Shown in pieces: positions 8,691 to 15,782 of a stretch of 63,610 bases of DNA (the first letter of the stretch is position 1; each line of letters opens with the position of its first letter). The DNA lies in the NCBI RefSeq assembly GCF_900155435.1, contig NZ_LT700212.1, forward strand, positions 2,598,024 to 2,661,633, in the 5' to 3' direction. The position numbers and the translations under genes were made by a program. Origin of the DNA: Actinomyces provencensis. GTDB lineage: Bacteria; Actinomycetota; Actinomycetes; Actinomycetales; Actinomycetaceae. The notes below the pieces were generated by a model, which worked only from the letters and a program-made list of their open reading frames with translations, had not been told where the DNA came from and ran no database searches.

Positions 8691-10100
8691 TCAGCGGTGC
8701 TCGGTGGTGTGCTCCGGCGTGCCGCCGGGGTCGATGTACTTGGCATAGCAGTGCTCGCCGTCCAGACCCTGTTCGTCGCACCAGGAGTTGGCCTCCGCAG
8801 CGGTGTCGAAGGGCACGCCCGCGATCGTCACCCACCAGTGACCGCCTGCGTCGAACACGGACCACTCGTCACTGTTGAGGAGCAGGGTGTCCGGATACCT
8901 CTGGCGCAGTCGGAGGAACTCCGCCAGTGTCGACGTGTTGTCCCATGTCCTGCCGTCCGCGACGAGGCCCGGCTTCTTCGAGGACAACTGTGGCGTCCAC
9001 TTCCCGTCGAGCGTGCCCAGGACGCTGGGCCTGTCGTGGTCCGCCTGCCACCGCAGGGCGTCGGCGGAGTCCTGTTCGGAGTCCGTGGTGACGGCGCCGG
9101 AGGACGTCGTCACCACGGCCCCCGACGAGGGTCCCGCAGCGGCCCCGGAGCCACTGCCGGGGTCGGCCGTCACCCCCGTGGGCGCGGTGGACGGATCCGG
9201 TGTGCACTGGACGAGGACCGTCGTGACGTCGATGTCGCGTGCCGTGCGGAAGAAATGGCCCTCACCGAAGGTGAGCGTGAGACGGACTCCTGACTCTGGG
9301 ACGTACAGCGGGTCGTCGGAGAAGTCGAACGTCCCTGCGGCGACGACCGCATCAGCACTGCCGGACCCGCTGGCCGAGGAGGGACCGTTGACGACGACCT
9401 GGTTGTCGGGTCCGCTCAGGACATCCCCCGAGGGGCACGTCGCCCGGACGACCACGACCACCTCCAGCGCCCCGTCCTCGTCCACCACCTGCTCGGGAGT
9501 GAACGTCGGAGGCGTCCCGCACTTCGTCACGTAGTCCGTCTCGCTTCCCTGCGGTGTCGCCCCACTTCCGGTCACAGCGCCGTCCGACCCAGGGGTGCTG
9601 GTGGCGGCTGGGTCCGACGAGGTCTGGGATGTGCTCCGGGCGGCCGCGAGCGCCCACCCAGTCGCACCACCGAGGACGAGGACGAGGATCGCTGCGGCCA
9701 CCACCCCTGGGGTGAACACACGAAGCTGTGAGGTCGTACCGGGAGCGGACGAGGGCGGGACCGCGGGACCGACGTGCGCCGGATCTGCAGTGTCGACGCC
9801 CAGGTGTCGCCCATCGGGAACCACTCGGGTCCCGGGCGCCTCCGAGGTCGTGACGGGAGGTGCGACCGTTGAAGCGCTCCCGCCCCGGGCGGCCAACGCC
9901 GCATCCACTGCGGGGTCCCCGAGCATCGACAGCCATGACAGCAGTTCTGGATAGGCCGACGGGTTCGAGGCCACGTGTGCTCGCAGGTCCGGGCGGTACT
10001 CCACGATCGTGGCGAGGAGCGCAAGGGGAGTCGCCGGGTCACATGCGGCCCGCCAGTCCGCCTGCATGGCGACGGCATGCTGATGTTCGTCCTCGGTCAC
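8691..10100 (-). CDS. Membrane protein with N-terminal variant leucine-rich domain and extracellular C-terminus
   Basis: A protein of 469 residues from GTG at 10100. The first 70 residues (DPATPLALLATIVEYRPDLR, then NPSAYPELLSWL, then GDPAVDAAL) match the variant leucine-rich repeat domain common at the N-terminus of actinobacterial membrane proteins. A Pro/Ser/Thr linker, one transmembrane helix (about 130-153) and an extracellular part with paired cysteines follow. The C-terminal 100 residues end in a small domain with WWVTIAGVPFDTAAEANSWC. GTG at 10100 was chosen because GAGGAGGG lies eight bases upstream; ATG at 10145 has no ribosome binding site. The function is unknown. The same N-domain occurs in the neighbour at 10545, and both have the operator-like motif upstream. 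Confidence 0.75.
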   Translation of the reverse strand: MTEDEHQHAVAMQADWRAACDPATPLALLATIVEYRPDLRAHVASNPSAYPELLSWLSMLGDPAVDAALAARGGSASTVAPPVTTSEAPGTRVVPDGRHLGVDTADPAHVGPAVPPSSAPGTTSQLRVFTPGVVAAAILVLVLGGATGWALAAARSTSQTSSDPAATSTPGSDGAVTGSGATPQGSETDYVTKCGTPPTFTPEQVVDEDGALEVVVVVRATCPSGDVLSGPDNQVVVNGPSSASGSGSADAVVAAGTFDFSDDPLYVPESGVRLTLTFGEGHFFRTARDIDVTTVLVQCTPDPSTAPTGVTADPGSGSGAAAGPSSGAVVTTSSGAVTTDSEQDSADALRWQADHDRPSVLGTLDGKWTPQLSSKKPGLVADGRTWDNTSTLAEFLRLRQRYPDTLLLNSDEWSVFDAGGHWWVTIAGVPFDTAAEANSWCDEQGLDGEHCYAKYIDPGGTPEHTTEHR

Positions 10101-10261
10101 GATCGCCCTCCTCGCGCCCCACCCACCCAGGGTCGGTTCCGTCATGACTGTCAAACGGTCGCACCCGACTTGTGGCCCTCCGTGAAGACCCATGGTCATG
10201 CTAGCCGAGGATGCACGGTGCCCGTCCAGCAAGTGTGGACCCCACTGTTCGGGAGGTCCGC

Positions 10262-10279
10262 ATGGGGGATGCTCCCCAA
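10262..10279. promoter_or_regulatory. Operator-like inverted repeat, copy B (degenerate)
   Basis: ATGGGGGATGCTCCCCAA aligns to the core ATGGGGA-N4-TCCCCAT with two mismatches (positions 7 and 18). It lies about 160 bases upstream of the GTG at 10100. Confidence 0.4.
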
Positions 10280-10459
10280 CGCCAGCCCCGGCGGATCATC
10301 GGTCGACAGCGGCGGGGATCAGTACGTGCCTCCGGTTGGACAGACCCTCATCTCCCTCAACGGGACGACCCACCCCGTTTCCTGACCGTCCACGTCCCGC
10401 CCCGCTCCTGACAGGGCGGAGGACCGCGGCTGGCAGCCAGGCCTCCCGGCGGGTCCTCG

Positions 10460-10477
10460 ATGGGTAGTGCTCCCCAT
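10460..10477. promoter_or_regulatory. Operator-like inverted repeat, copy C
   Basis: ATGGGTAGTGCTCCCCAT aligns to the core ATGGGGA-N4-TCCCCAT with one mismatch. The following TTG also matches copy A read on its reverse strand. It lies 68 bases before the ATG at 10545. Confidence 0.5.
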
Positions 10478-10544
10478 TGCGCGAATGGCGTGTCGCGTCG
10501 TTGCCTTGGTGGAGAAGGGACCGCGAATCAGGAGGATGAACCAC

Positions 10545-11333
10545 ATGGACCAGGCAGAGGCAGCACAGGTACTCGCGACACCTTCCCCGTCGGCGGCGCA
10601 GTTGGCCGAGGTCTACATGCGCTTCCCCCAGTTTCGTGAGGCAGTCCTGACGCACCCGGGCTTGTCGACCAACCTCCGTGAGTGGCTGCTCGAGCAGACC
10701 CGCGCGGGTTCCATCCCTCCGGGACCCGACGCGGCTGACATCTCACCACTGGCGAACGGACGGGACCACGAGGCTGCGGCGGCTCCGCTGACGGCCCCGG
10801 GTGTGGGGAAGGAGGCCTCCCCCGCAATCGCCACGGACTTCCCTGCACGCACCGGAGACCTGCCGGGGGCCACGAAGGTTCCCACCCCAGCAGGTTCACC
10901 GGATACAGTTCCCCTCCCCCCGGAGGCCTCCACACCGACGGGCCCCTCGCCCGTAGCTTCCTGGCCCGAGAGCGTTCCCCTGCCGCACAGCCCCGCGCAA
11001 CCGCGTGCAGCCTCCACCTCTTCAGTGACGACAGACCTGGTCCGGGAGATCGTCCGGGACGACTTCTCCGTGCCCATGACGCCACGACTGCTCCCGTTGG
11101 CATCCCGGGCCCTGTGGCTCTTCAATGGCCTCGCCGCTCTGGCACTCTTCCTGTTCCCCGTCATCGCCGGGTTCAAGCTGCTCAACATTTCTCCGGGGCT
11201 CGGCCTCATGCTCATGTTCTTCGGGATCGTCGCCGGACCGCTGGAATGGGTCATCTACCTGTTCCTCAACCGCCTGGCGTTCGAGCTGTACATGAATGTG
11301 CACCAGCTCGCGAACCCACGTGATCACCGCTGA
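10545..11333 (+). CDS. VLRR-domain protein with C-terminal DUF4282-like membrane hairpin
   Basis: A protein of 262 residues. The N-terminus (residues 1-50; LATPSPSAAQLAEVYMRFPQ, then HPGLSTNLREWLLEQ) is a variant leucine-rich domain like that of the divergent neighbour. A Pro/Ala-rich linker of about 120 residues follows. Then come two transmembrane helices (about 188-210 and 218-240) and a short amphipathic end, FELYMNVHQLAN. The last part resembles DUF4282, a small two-helix membrane domain. ATG at 10545 was chosen because AGGAGG lies nine bases upstream; the ATG at 10536 overlaps that site. The function is unknown. The palindrome at 10460 probably sits in its promoter region. Confidence 0.72.
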   Translation: MDQAEAAQVLATPSPSAAQLAEVYMRFPQFREAVLTHPGLSTNLREWLLEQTRAGSIPPGPDAADISPLANGRDHEAAAAPLTAPGVGKEASPAIATDFPARTGDLPGATKVPTPAGSPDTVPLPPEASTPTGPSPVASWPESVPLPHSPAQPRAASTSSVTTDLVREIVRDDFSVPMTPRLLPLASRALWLFNGLAALALFLFPVIAGFKLLNISPGLGLMLMFFGIVAGPLEWVIYLFLNRLAFELYMNVHQLANPRDHR

Positions 11334-11343
11334 GGGGATCCGA

Positions 11344-11912
11344 TCAGGAGAACTCCGGCAGCACCTCGCGCAGGTCCTCCCCCGACGGCTGGAGCATGCC
11401 TGACTCCCACAGGGTCCAACCGTTGACCCGCGCGATCGGATGGTCTGGTTCAGGCAGCACGGCCGTCTTGTCCTCAGCGAAGTCATATGCGATGTACTGG
11501 TCAATCGTGGCTCCGAAGACGACCCCTTCGGGCAAGAGCCGACGGGGAACCCCAACTCCGACGGAAGGACTCGCAGGACCTGCCCATCTTGGGCGTACCA
11601 CGTCCCACCACTCCCGTAGAAGGTCCCGCGGTCACTGTGGTCGACCCAAGCGCCGAAGATCGTCCAAGGATCCACACCGTTGACCTCGCGAACAAGTGTC
11701 TCGGCCATCTGCGCGTCTGGTGTGATGAGACACCAAGCATCGGTGGGACGTCCAGCGGCGGGAACCGCCTTTTCGGACCGGATGAGGAGATCACCGTCGC
11801 CCAGGTTCGACAGCACGCTGTAGTTCGTGCGACTGACGTTGGCGATCGATCCGACAGGATGATGCTCGTACGACGTACCCACAAACTGAGGCTTCAAGTG
11901 TTCTGTCTGCAT
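11344..11912 (-). pseudogene. Frameshifted hypothetical gene
   Basis: Two coding-like pieces lie in different frames. The upstream piece (11912 to about 11550) reads smoothly from MQTEHLKPQFVGTSYEHHPV to RVLPSELGFP. The downstream piece (about 11550 to 11344) reads RLLPEGVVFGATIDQYIAYD to LREVLPEFS. They join sensibly if one base is added in the run GGGGTTCCCC at about 11544-11553, giving about 189 residues. No family was recognised and no signal peptide or membrane helix is visible. The start at 11912 lacks a ribosome binding site and an in-frame stop lies just before it, so the 5' end may also be lost. Base composition is lower in GC than its neighbours. It could be a decayed partner of the secretion locus, but this is only inferred from position. 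Confidence 0.5.
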
Positions 11913-12310
11913 ACTGCTCGCCGTCCACCGTCACACCGCATTGCTCAGGGTCTTATCCGACGGAGTTGCCACAGACCCCCTCGCCGTTCTTTCCTGCCAC
12001 CTCTACGGTGCGACCATCAAGGAACACGCTCTGGTGTGGCGATCCCTCACCCGCATCCTCACCTGTTGCAATGTCTCCGCTCGCCGGTCCGTGAGCACGC
12101 GAGGTCTTCCACATCATCACGAACCCGCCCACGCCCATCGACGTCGCCGAACCGCGGCCGCTACGCGAGAACGCCCACCTCACCCTCGCCCAAGCCGTCG
12201 ACGACCCCAAATGCTCCATCGCCACGCCCTCCAACATTGAGCGTGGACACTCCACCAAGCGCACCGTCGTCGCCGCCCACAGTCGTCGCCGCCCACCACG
12301 ACTACCTCAC
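11913..12310. other. Decayed region with coding-like fragments on both strands
   Basis: On the minus strand near 12030-11953 a coding-like end reads SVFLDGRTVEVAGKNGEGVC. A second frame (about 11950-11880) reads GVTVDGEQYADRTLEASVCG, suggesting frameshifted remains of a small secreted protein. On the plus strand from about 12098 one frame reads EVFHIITNPPTPIDV and LTLAQAVDDPKCSIATPSNI without a start codon. It is broken near its end by a tandem duplication of 16 bases (GTCGTCGCCGCCCAC repeated at 12266-12280 and 12282-12296). Deleting one unit would restore RTVVAAHHDYLT and stop. None of these is an intact gene. Confidence 0.4.
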
Positions 12311-14032
12311 CTAACCTCGGGCTTTCATCGTTGGGGTGTCTCGAGGGGTGGGAGACAAACTGAGGAGTGCTCCTGATCTGGGAAAATACGGGTAGTTGAG
12401 ATCCGATTTCCGTCCAGAAGTGGAGCACCCCTCAGGTGAAGAAGACTACCGGGTTCTACCCTGCCGTGTCCCCCAAGGTCCGTCCCTCGAGCGCGGTGGG
12501 CCAGGCGGGCGGCGCGCTCCTGGTGGAGACCGTGGGAGCCCTCGGATTGGAGGGGGCCCTGTCGCGTGCCTTGGCCCCGTGGCGCAAGCCCCTGTCCTCC
12601 CACGACCCCGCCAAGATCGTCCTCGACCTGGCACTGACTCTCGCCCTGGGTGGGGACTGTCTGGCTGACATCAACATGGTCCGCTGTGAGCCGGGTGTCT
12701 ATGGGCGCGTGGCCTCAGATCCCACGGTCTCGCGGGTGATCCAGACCCTGGCCGGTGATGCCGACAAAGCCGTGCGGGCCATCAACAAGGCTCGCGCCTG
12801 CGTGCGGGAGCGGGCGTGGGATCTTGCCGGGTCCCAGGCACCCGACCACGGGTGCACGGCGAAAAAGCCGCTCATCATCGACCTGGACGCCACCCTCCTC
12901 ACCTCCCACTCGGACAAGGAGCAGGCTGCGCCGACGTTCAAGAGGGGATACGGATTCCATCCCTTGTGTGCCTTCGTTGACCACGGGGAGGGCGGGACGG
13001 GGGAGCCGCTGGCCGTACTACTGCGCCCCGGCAACGCCGGCAGCAACACTGCCCGCGATCACATCCAGGTCATCCGCTCCGCCCTGGCCCAACTGCCCGG
13101 ACACTCACCCAAATGGAGGGGCAACAAGAGTGTCCTGGTCCGCACCGACGGGGCCGGCGCCACCCATGACCTCACCAAGTGGCTCACCACGCGGCGCCTG
13201 TCCTACTCATTGGGGTTCACGCTGCCCCACGACACCCCCGACCTCCTCCACCAACTGCCCCAGGAAGCGTGGAGTCCAGCCCTGGACGCCGACGGCCAAG
13301 TCAGGCAGGGGGCGTGGGTCGCGGAACTCACCGGAGTCATGGACCTCACCTCATGGCCCACAGGTATGCGCGTCATCGTGCGCAAAGAACGCCCCCACCC
13401 CGGAGCCCAGTTGCGTTTCGAAGATGTCGACGGCATGAGGATCACCGCGTTTGCCACCAACACCACCCCCGGCTGCCCACACCACCAGATCCCTGACCTG
13501 GAACTGCGTCACCGGCGTCGGGCCCGCTGTGAGGACCGCATACGCCTGGCCAAGGAAACGGGGCTACGCAACCTGCCCTTGTACTCCTTCAACCAGAACC
13601 GCATCTGGGTCCACATCGTCCAACTCGCACCAGGCCTCACCGCCTGGATGCAGACCCTCGCCCTCACCCACCACGAGGCACGCAGGTGGGAGGTCAAACG
13701 GCTGAGGTACCGCCTCTACCAGGTCCCAGCCGTCCTCACCCGCCACGCCCGAGCGCGCATCCTCAACCTCGCCGACCACCATCCCTACGCCAGCCTTCTG
13801 GCCGATGCGATCACCACACTCCGCTCCCTGACACCGACCCTCGACACCAGCTGACCAGTCAACACCCGAACCACTCACCCACAGCCCCGAGCACCACCTG
13901 GACCCAGGAATCCCGCCCACCGCCAACGACATGGCGGCAAACGCCATACCCACCAGCAACAATGGGGCTCACACAACGGCACCGACGCCGCCCTCACAAC
14001 CCCACAAGCCCGCGATGAAAGATCGAGGCTAA
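12311..14032 (+). mobile_element. IS1380-family insertion sequence with CTAA target-site duplication
   Basis: The element proper spans 12315-14028 (1,714 bp). Its ends are 16-bp imperfect inverted repeats, CCTCGGGCTTTCATCG on the left and CCTCGATCTTTCATCG read inward from the right, 14 of 16 identical. The flanking CTAA at 12311-12314 and 14029-14032 is a 4-bp direct duplication, as expected for IS1380 family insertions. The transposase is intact, so the copy may still be active. It inserted into already unrecognisable sequence between the decayed genes and the WXG-lipase gene. Confidence 0.92.
12436..13854 (+). CDS. IS1380-family transposase
   Basis: An intact 472-residue DDE-type transposase, the normal length for IS1380 (about 450-480). 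It catalyses cut-and-paste movement of the surrounding element. Family signs are the N-terminal region with LTLALGGDCLADINMVR, the catalytic block IIDLDATLLTSHSDKE (about residues 148-163, first Asp of the DDE triad), FKRGYGFHPLCAFVD, and the C-terminal LPLYSFNQNRIWVHIVQLA. The start is GTG at 12436, with GGAG ten bases upstream. No frameshift or internal stop is seen, so it should be functional. It is the only open gene in the element. Confidence 0.93.
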   Translation: MKKTTGFYPAVSPKVRPSSAVGQAGGALLVETVGALGLEGALSRALAPWRKPLSSHDPAKIVLDLALTLALGGDCLADINMVRCEPGVYGRVASDPTVSRVIQTLAGDADKAVRAINKARACVRERAWDLAGSQAPDHGCTAKKPLIIDLDATLLTSHSDKEQAAPTFKRGYGFHPLCAFVDHGEGGTGEPLAVLLRPGNAGSNTARDHIQVIRSALAQLPGHSPKWRGNKSVLVRTDGAGATHDLTKWLTTRRLSYSLGFTLPHDTPDLLHQLPQEAWSPALDADGQVRQGAWVAELTGVMDLTSWPTGMRVIVRKERPHPGAQLRFEDVDGMRITAFATNTTPGCPHHQIPDLELRHRRRARCEDRIRLAKETGLRNLPLYSFNQNRIWVHIVQLAPGLTAWMQTLALTHHEARRWEVKRLRYRLYQVPAVLTRHARARILNLADHHPYASLLADAITTLRSLTPTLDTS

Positions 14033-14137
14033 CACCAAACCGCCGCTTGACGAATATATGAGCATCCCTCAATCATGAAGAGCCACCAAACCACGCTGAA
14101 TGACGAAGAGCCATTCAAGTCCGGGTCCAGGGTTGCT

Positions 14138-15265
14138 CTAGTATCCCTCCCCCTCCTTCGTCGCAAGCTCATCGAGCCCTTTCCTCAGGGGCTCATCCAT
14201 GTGCTCGTAGACAACACGGTCCCAGACGCCCCGTTCGCCGCCTCCACTTGGAGCCGAGAGGCGAACTCGTTCTCCGTACGCGCTTGGTACTCCGGGAGCC
14301 AGATCCTGCCCAATGGAGACGGGATCAGCCGATGAGGTATAGGCAGTGACACCGCCCAGAGCATTCAACAACGACCCGGTCTTCTCTCCACCCAGCACAT
14401 TCGCCCCAGCAGCATAGGCAATTGCCCCACTACTGACGCCCGCTGCGTTGAAGGTCACCGCCGGGACACCTGTTCCTATGCTCGCAATCGACGCCAATCC
14501 CCCACCCAAGGAGTGCCCCGTCAAGGTGAGTGCACTGCTGTCCAGTCCATTCCTCTCGAGGGCTTCCTTTATCTTGTTCGTGAGATTGATTGCATGAACC
14601 TGTTGCGTGGACAGCAGCGTCGCACCTGCGATGTCCACCGACCAGTCACGCGCGTCGCCGGGATCTGTCCCCTCGAACGCCAGGACGTATCGTCCATCGA
14701 CGTCTCGGTACAGCGTGGCGGCGAAATCGTCACCAACTGAGCCCAGCAGCTTCGGGTCAAGTCCCATCTTCTTGAGCTCGCTCGAGGAGACCTCACTCCA
14801 CCCCGCGGGAAGCTTTCCGTCATGCTGCGGGCCGACGGTGTGATCGTAGGTGGCCATCGACAGATCGAGACAGTCCCTGGCGAGGCCATACTTGCCACCG
14901 CGAGGTTCGGTGAAGCCCTCGGGATTTGCCGTGGTTTTCTTCCCTTTGCCGCGGCCACGGTCAGCTGCCGGGATCCTTCCTCGGCCTCCGGTCCCGTCGG
15001 ACGCGGATGCCTTGTCTTGGTCGTCGGCGTTGCGATCGAGGACGTCTGCAGCCTCAAGCAATCGCATGGCAGCACTCCAGATCTGCCTGGCACTCTGGAA
15101 GGTCCAGATCTGCTTGAAATGCTCTGCGTCCGTCCCCGCCCACGGACTGACCCGGAGGGAGGCGACGATCACGCCGACGATGTCCCGCTCGAGGATGTCC
15201 GCATTGCGACGCATCACGCCTGCCAAGTCCCTCAGCTGGGCAACGTCAGCACCGACAAGTCCCAT
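14138..15265 (-). CDS. WXG-like/lipase fusion, probable type VII-like secreted effector
   Basis: A protein of 375 residues. Residues 1-82 are a helical hairpin resembling WXG100 proteins, with PWAGTDAEHF at 41-50 supplying the Trp-x-Gly turn. A Lys/Gly-rich linker (about 90-125) leads to an alpha/beta-hydrolase of the class 3 lipase or DUF2974 type: LAFEGT at 195-200, nucleophile elbow GHSLGG (Ser252), a probable acid Asp314 in SSADPVS, and a probable His355. There is no signal peptide. The likely role is a lipase or phospholipase exported by the adjacent EccC/WXG100 machinery, acting outside or on competitors. ATG at 15265 has GGAGAGG upstream. The GC content of the C-terminal half is lower than the surroundings, as for exchanged toxin domains. 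No immunity gene is evident downstream; the IS element starts about 105 bases beyond the stop. Confidence 0.8.
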   Translation of the reverse strand: MGLVGADVAQLRDLAGVMRRNADILERDIVGVIVASLRVSPWAGTDAEHFKQIWTFQSARQIWSAAMRLLEAADVLDRNADDQDKASASDGTGGRGRIPAADRGRGKGKKTTANPEGFTEPRGGKYGLARDCLDLSMATYDHTVGPQHDGKLPAGWSEVSSSELKKMGLDPKLLGSVGDDFAATLYRDVDGRYVLAFEGTDPGDARDWSVDIAGATLLSTQQVHAINLTNKIKEALERNGLDSSALTLTGHSLGGGLASIASIGTGVPAVTFNAAGVSSGAIAYAAGANVLGGEKTGSLLNALGGVTAYTSSADPVSIGQDLAPGVPSAYGERVRLSAPSGGGERGVWDRVVYEHMDEPLRKGLDELATKEGEGY

Positions 15266-15332
15266 GTGCCTCTCCTCCCGTTTGCGCCCCGCAGCGATCA
15301 GGGCCTCGCATCCACTGCGTCCGACTGCGACT

Positions 15333-15360
15333 GGGTGGGACCCGACGGTGGGTCCCACCC
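15333..15360. terminator. Hairpin between the WXG100 gene and the effector gene
   Basis: A perfect 11-bp stem, GGGTGGGACCC pairing with GGGTCCCACCC, encloses a 6-base loop. It starts ten bases after the WXG100 stop. It could be a partial terminator that sets the ratio of the small secreted protein to the downstream effector. Confidence 0.6.
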
Positions 15361-15369
15361 GCCCTCGGC

Positions 15370-15636
15370 TCAGTTCGCCGAAGTCTGCTCCTGTGCCGCG
15401 GCATTCTGGTTCGCCCGGGTCTGGGTGTCGCGCAGGGTCTGGGCGACGTTCCTCAGCTGGCTCGTGAGGGTTCCCTGCCAGTCATTGCGGAACTGGTCGG
15501 CATCCGGACCCTTCCAGTCGGTGCCGCCGAGCCGACTGCTGACCTCCTGGATGATCTGGTCGATCTGCTCAGCCTTCTGGCCGAGCTGGTTCGCCAACTG
15601 CCGGACCTGCTCGATGTCCATCCCGTACAGCGCCAT
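15370..15636 (-). CDS. WXG100 family (EsxA-like) secreted protein
   Basis: An 88-residue protein of the WXG100 family, small helical hairpins exported as dimers by type VII systems and needed for activity of the system. Length, all-helix composition and the central motif Trp41-Lys42-Gly43 are typical. The first helix is MDIEQVRQLANQLGQKAEQI and the second is rich in Gln/Asn/Ala. The C-terminus lacks a clear YxxxD/E signal, so secretion may depend on its partner. It lies 146 bases after the EccC-like gene and 104 bases before the lipase fusion, all on the minus strand. An operator-like palindrome lies about 125 bases upstream, so it may have its own promoter. Confidence 0.93.
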   Translation of the reverse strand: MALYGMDIEQVRQLANQLGQKAEQIDQIIQEVSSRLGGTDWKGPDADQFRNDWQGTLTSQLRNVAQTLRDTQTRANQNAAAQEQTSAN

Positions 15637-15759
15637 GGTCGTCTCCGTTCATTCCGTGTGTGTCGTCGTGTGGTCCCGTCCGCCGGTTGTCCGTCGGACA
15701 CCCCCAGAGGATTCCTGTTCCCTCTGACAGGCAGCATTTCAGTGGTTGGCATGAGTGAC

Positions 15760-15779
15760 AATGGGGAGGACTCCCCATC
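15760..15779. promoter_or_regulatory. Operator-like inverted repeat, copy D
   Basis: AATGGGGAGGACTCCCCATC has 7-base perfect inner arms. It shares TGACAATGGGGA with copy A at 6571. It lies in the gap between the EccC-like stop (15783) and the WXG100 start (15636), so it probably controls the WXG100 and effector genes. Confidence 0.55.
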
Positions 15780-15782
15780 CCC

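Larger units (their letters stand above)
10101..10544. other. Divergent intergenic region with two operator-like repeats
   Basis: The 444-base region separates the two VLRR genes, which are transcribed away from each other. It holds two copies of the shared inverted-repeat motif (10262-10279 and 10460-10477), one nearer each gene. No coding sequence is supported here. Confidence 0.7.
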
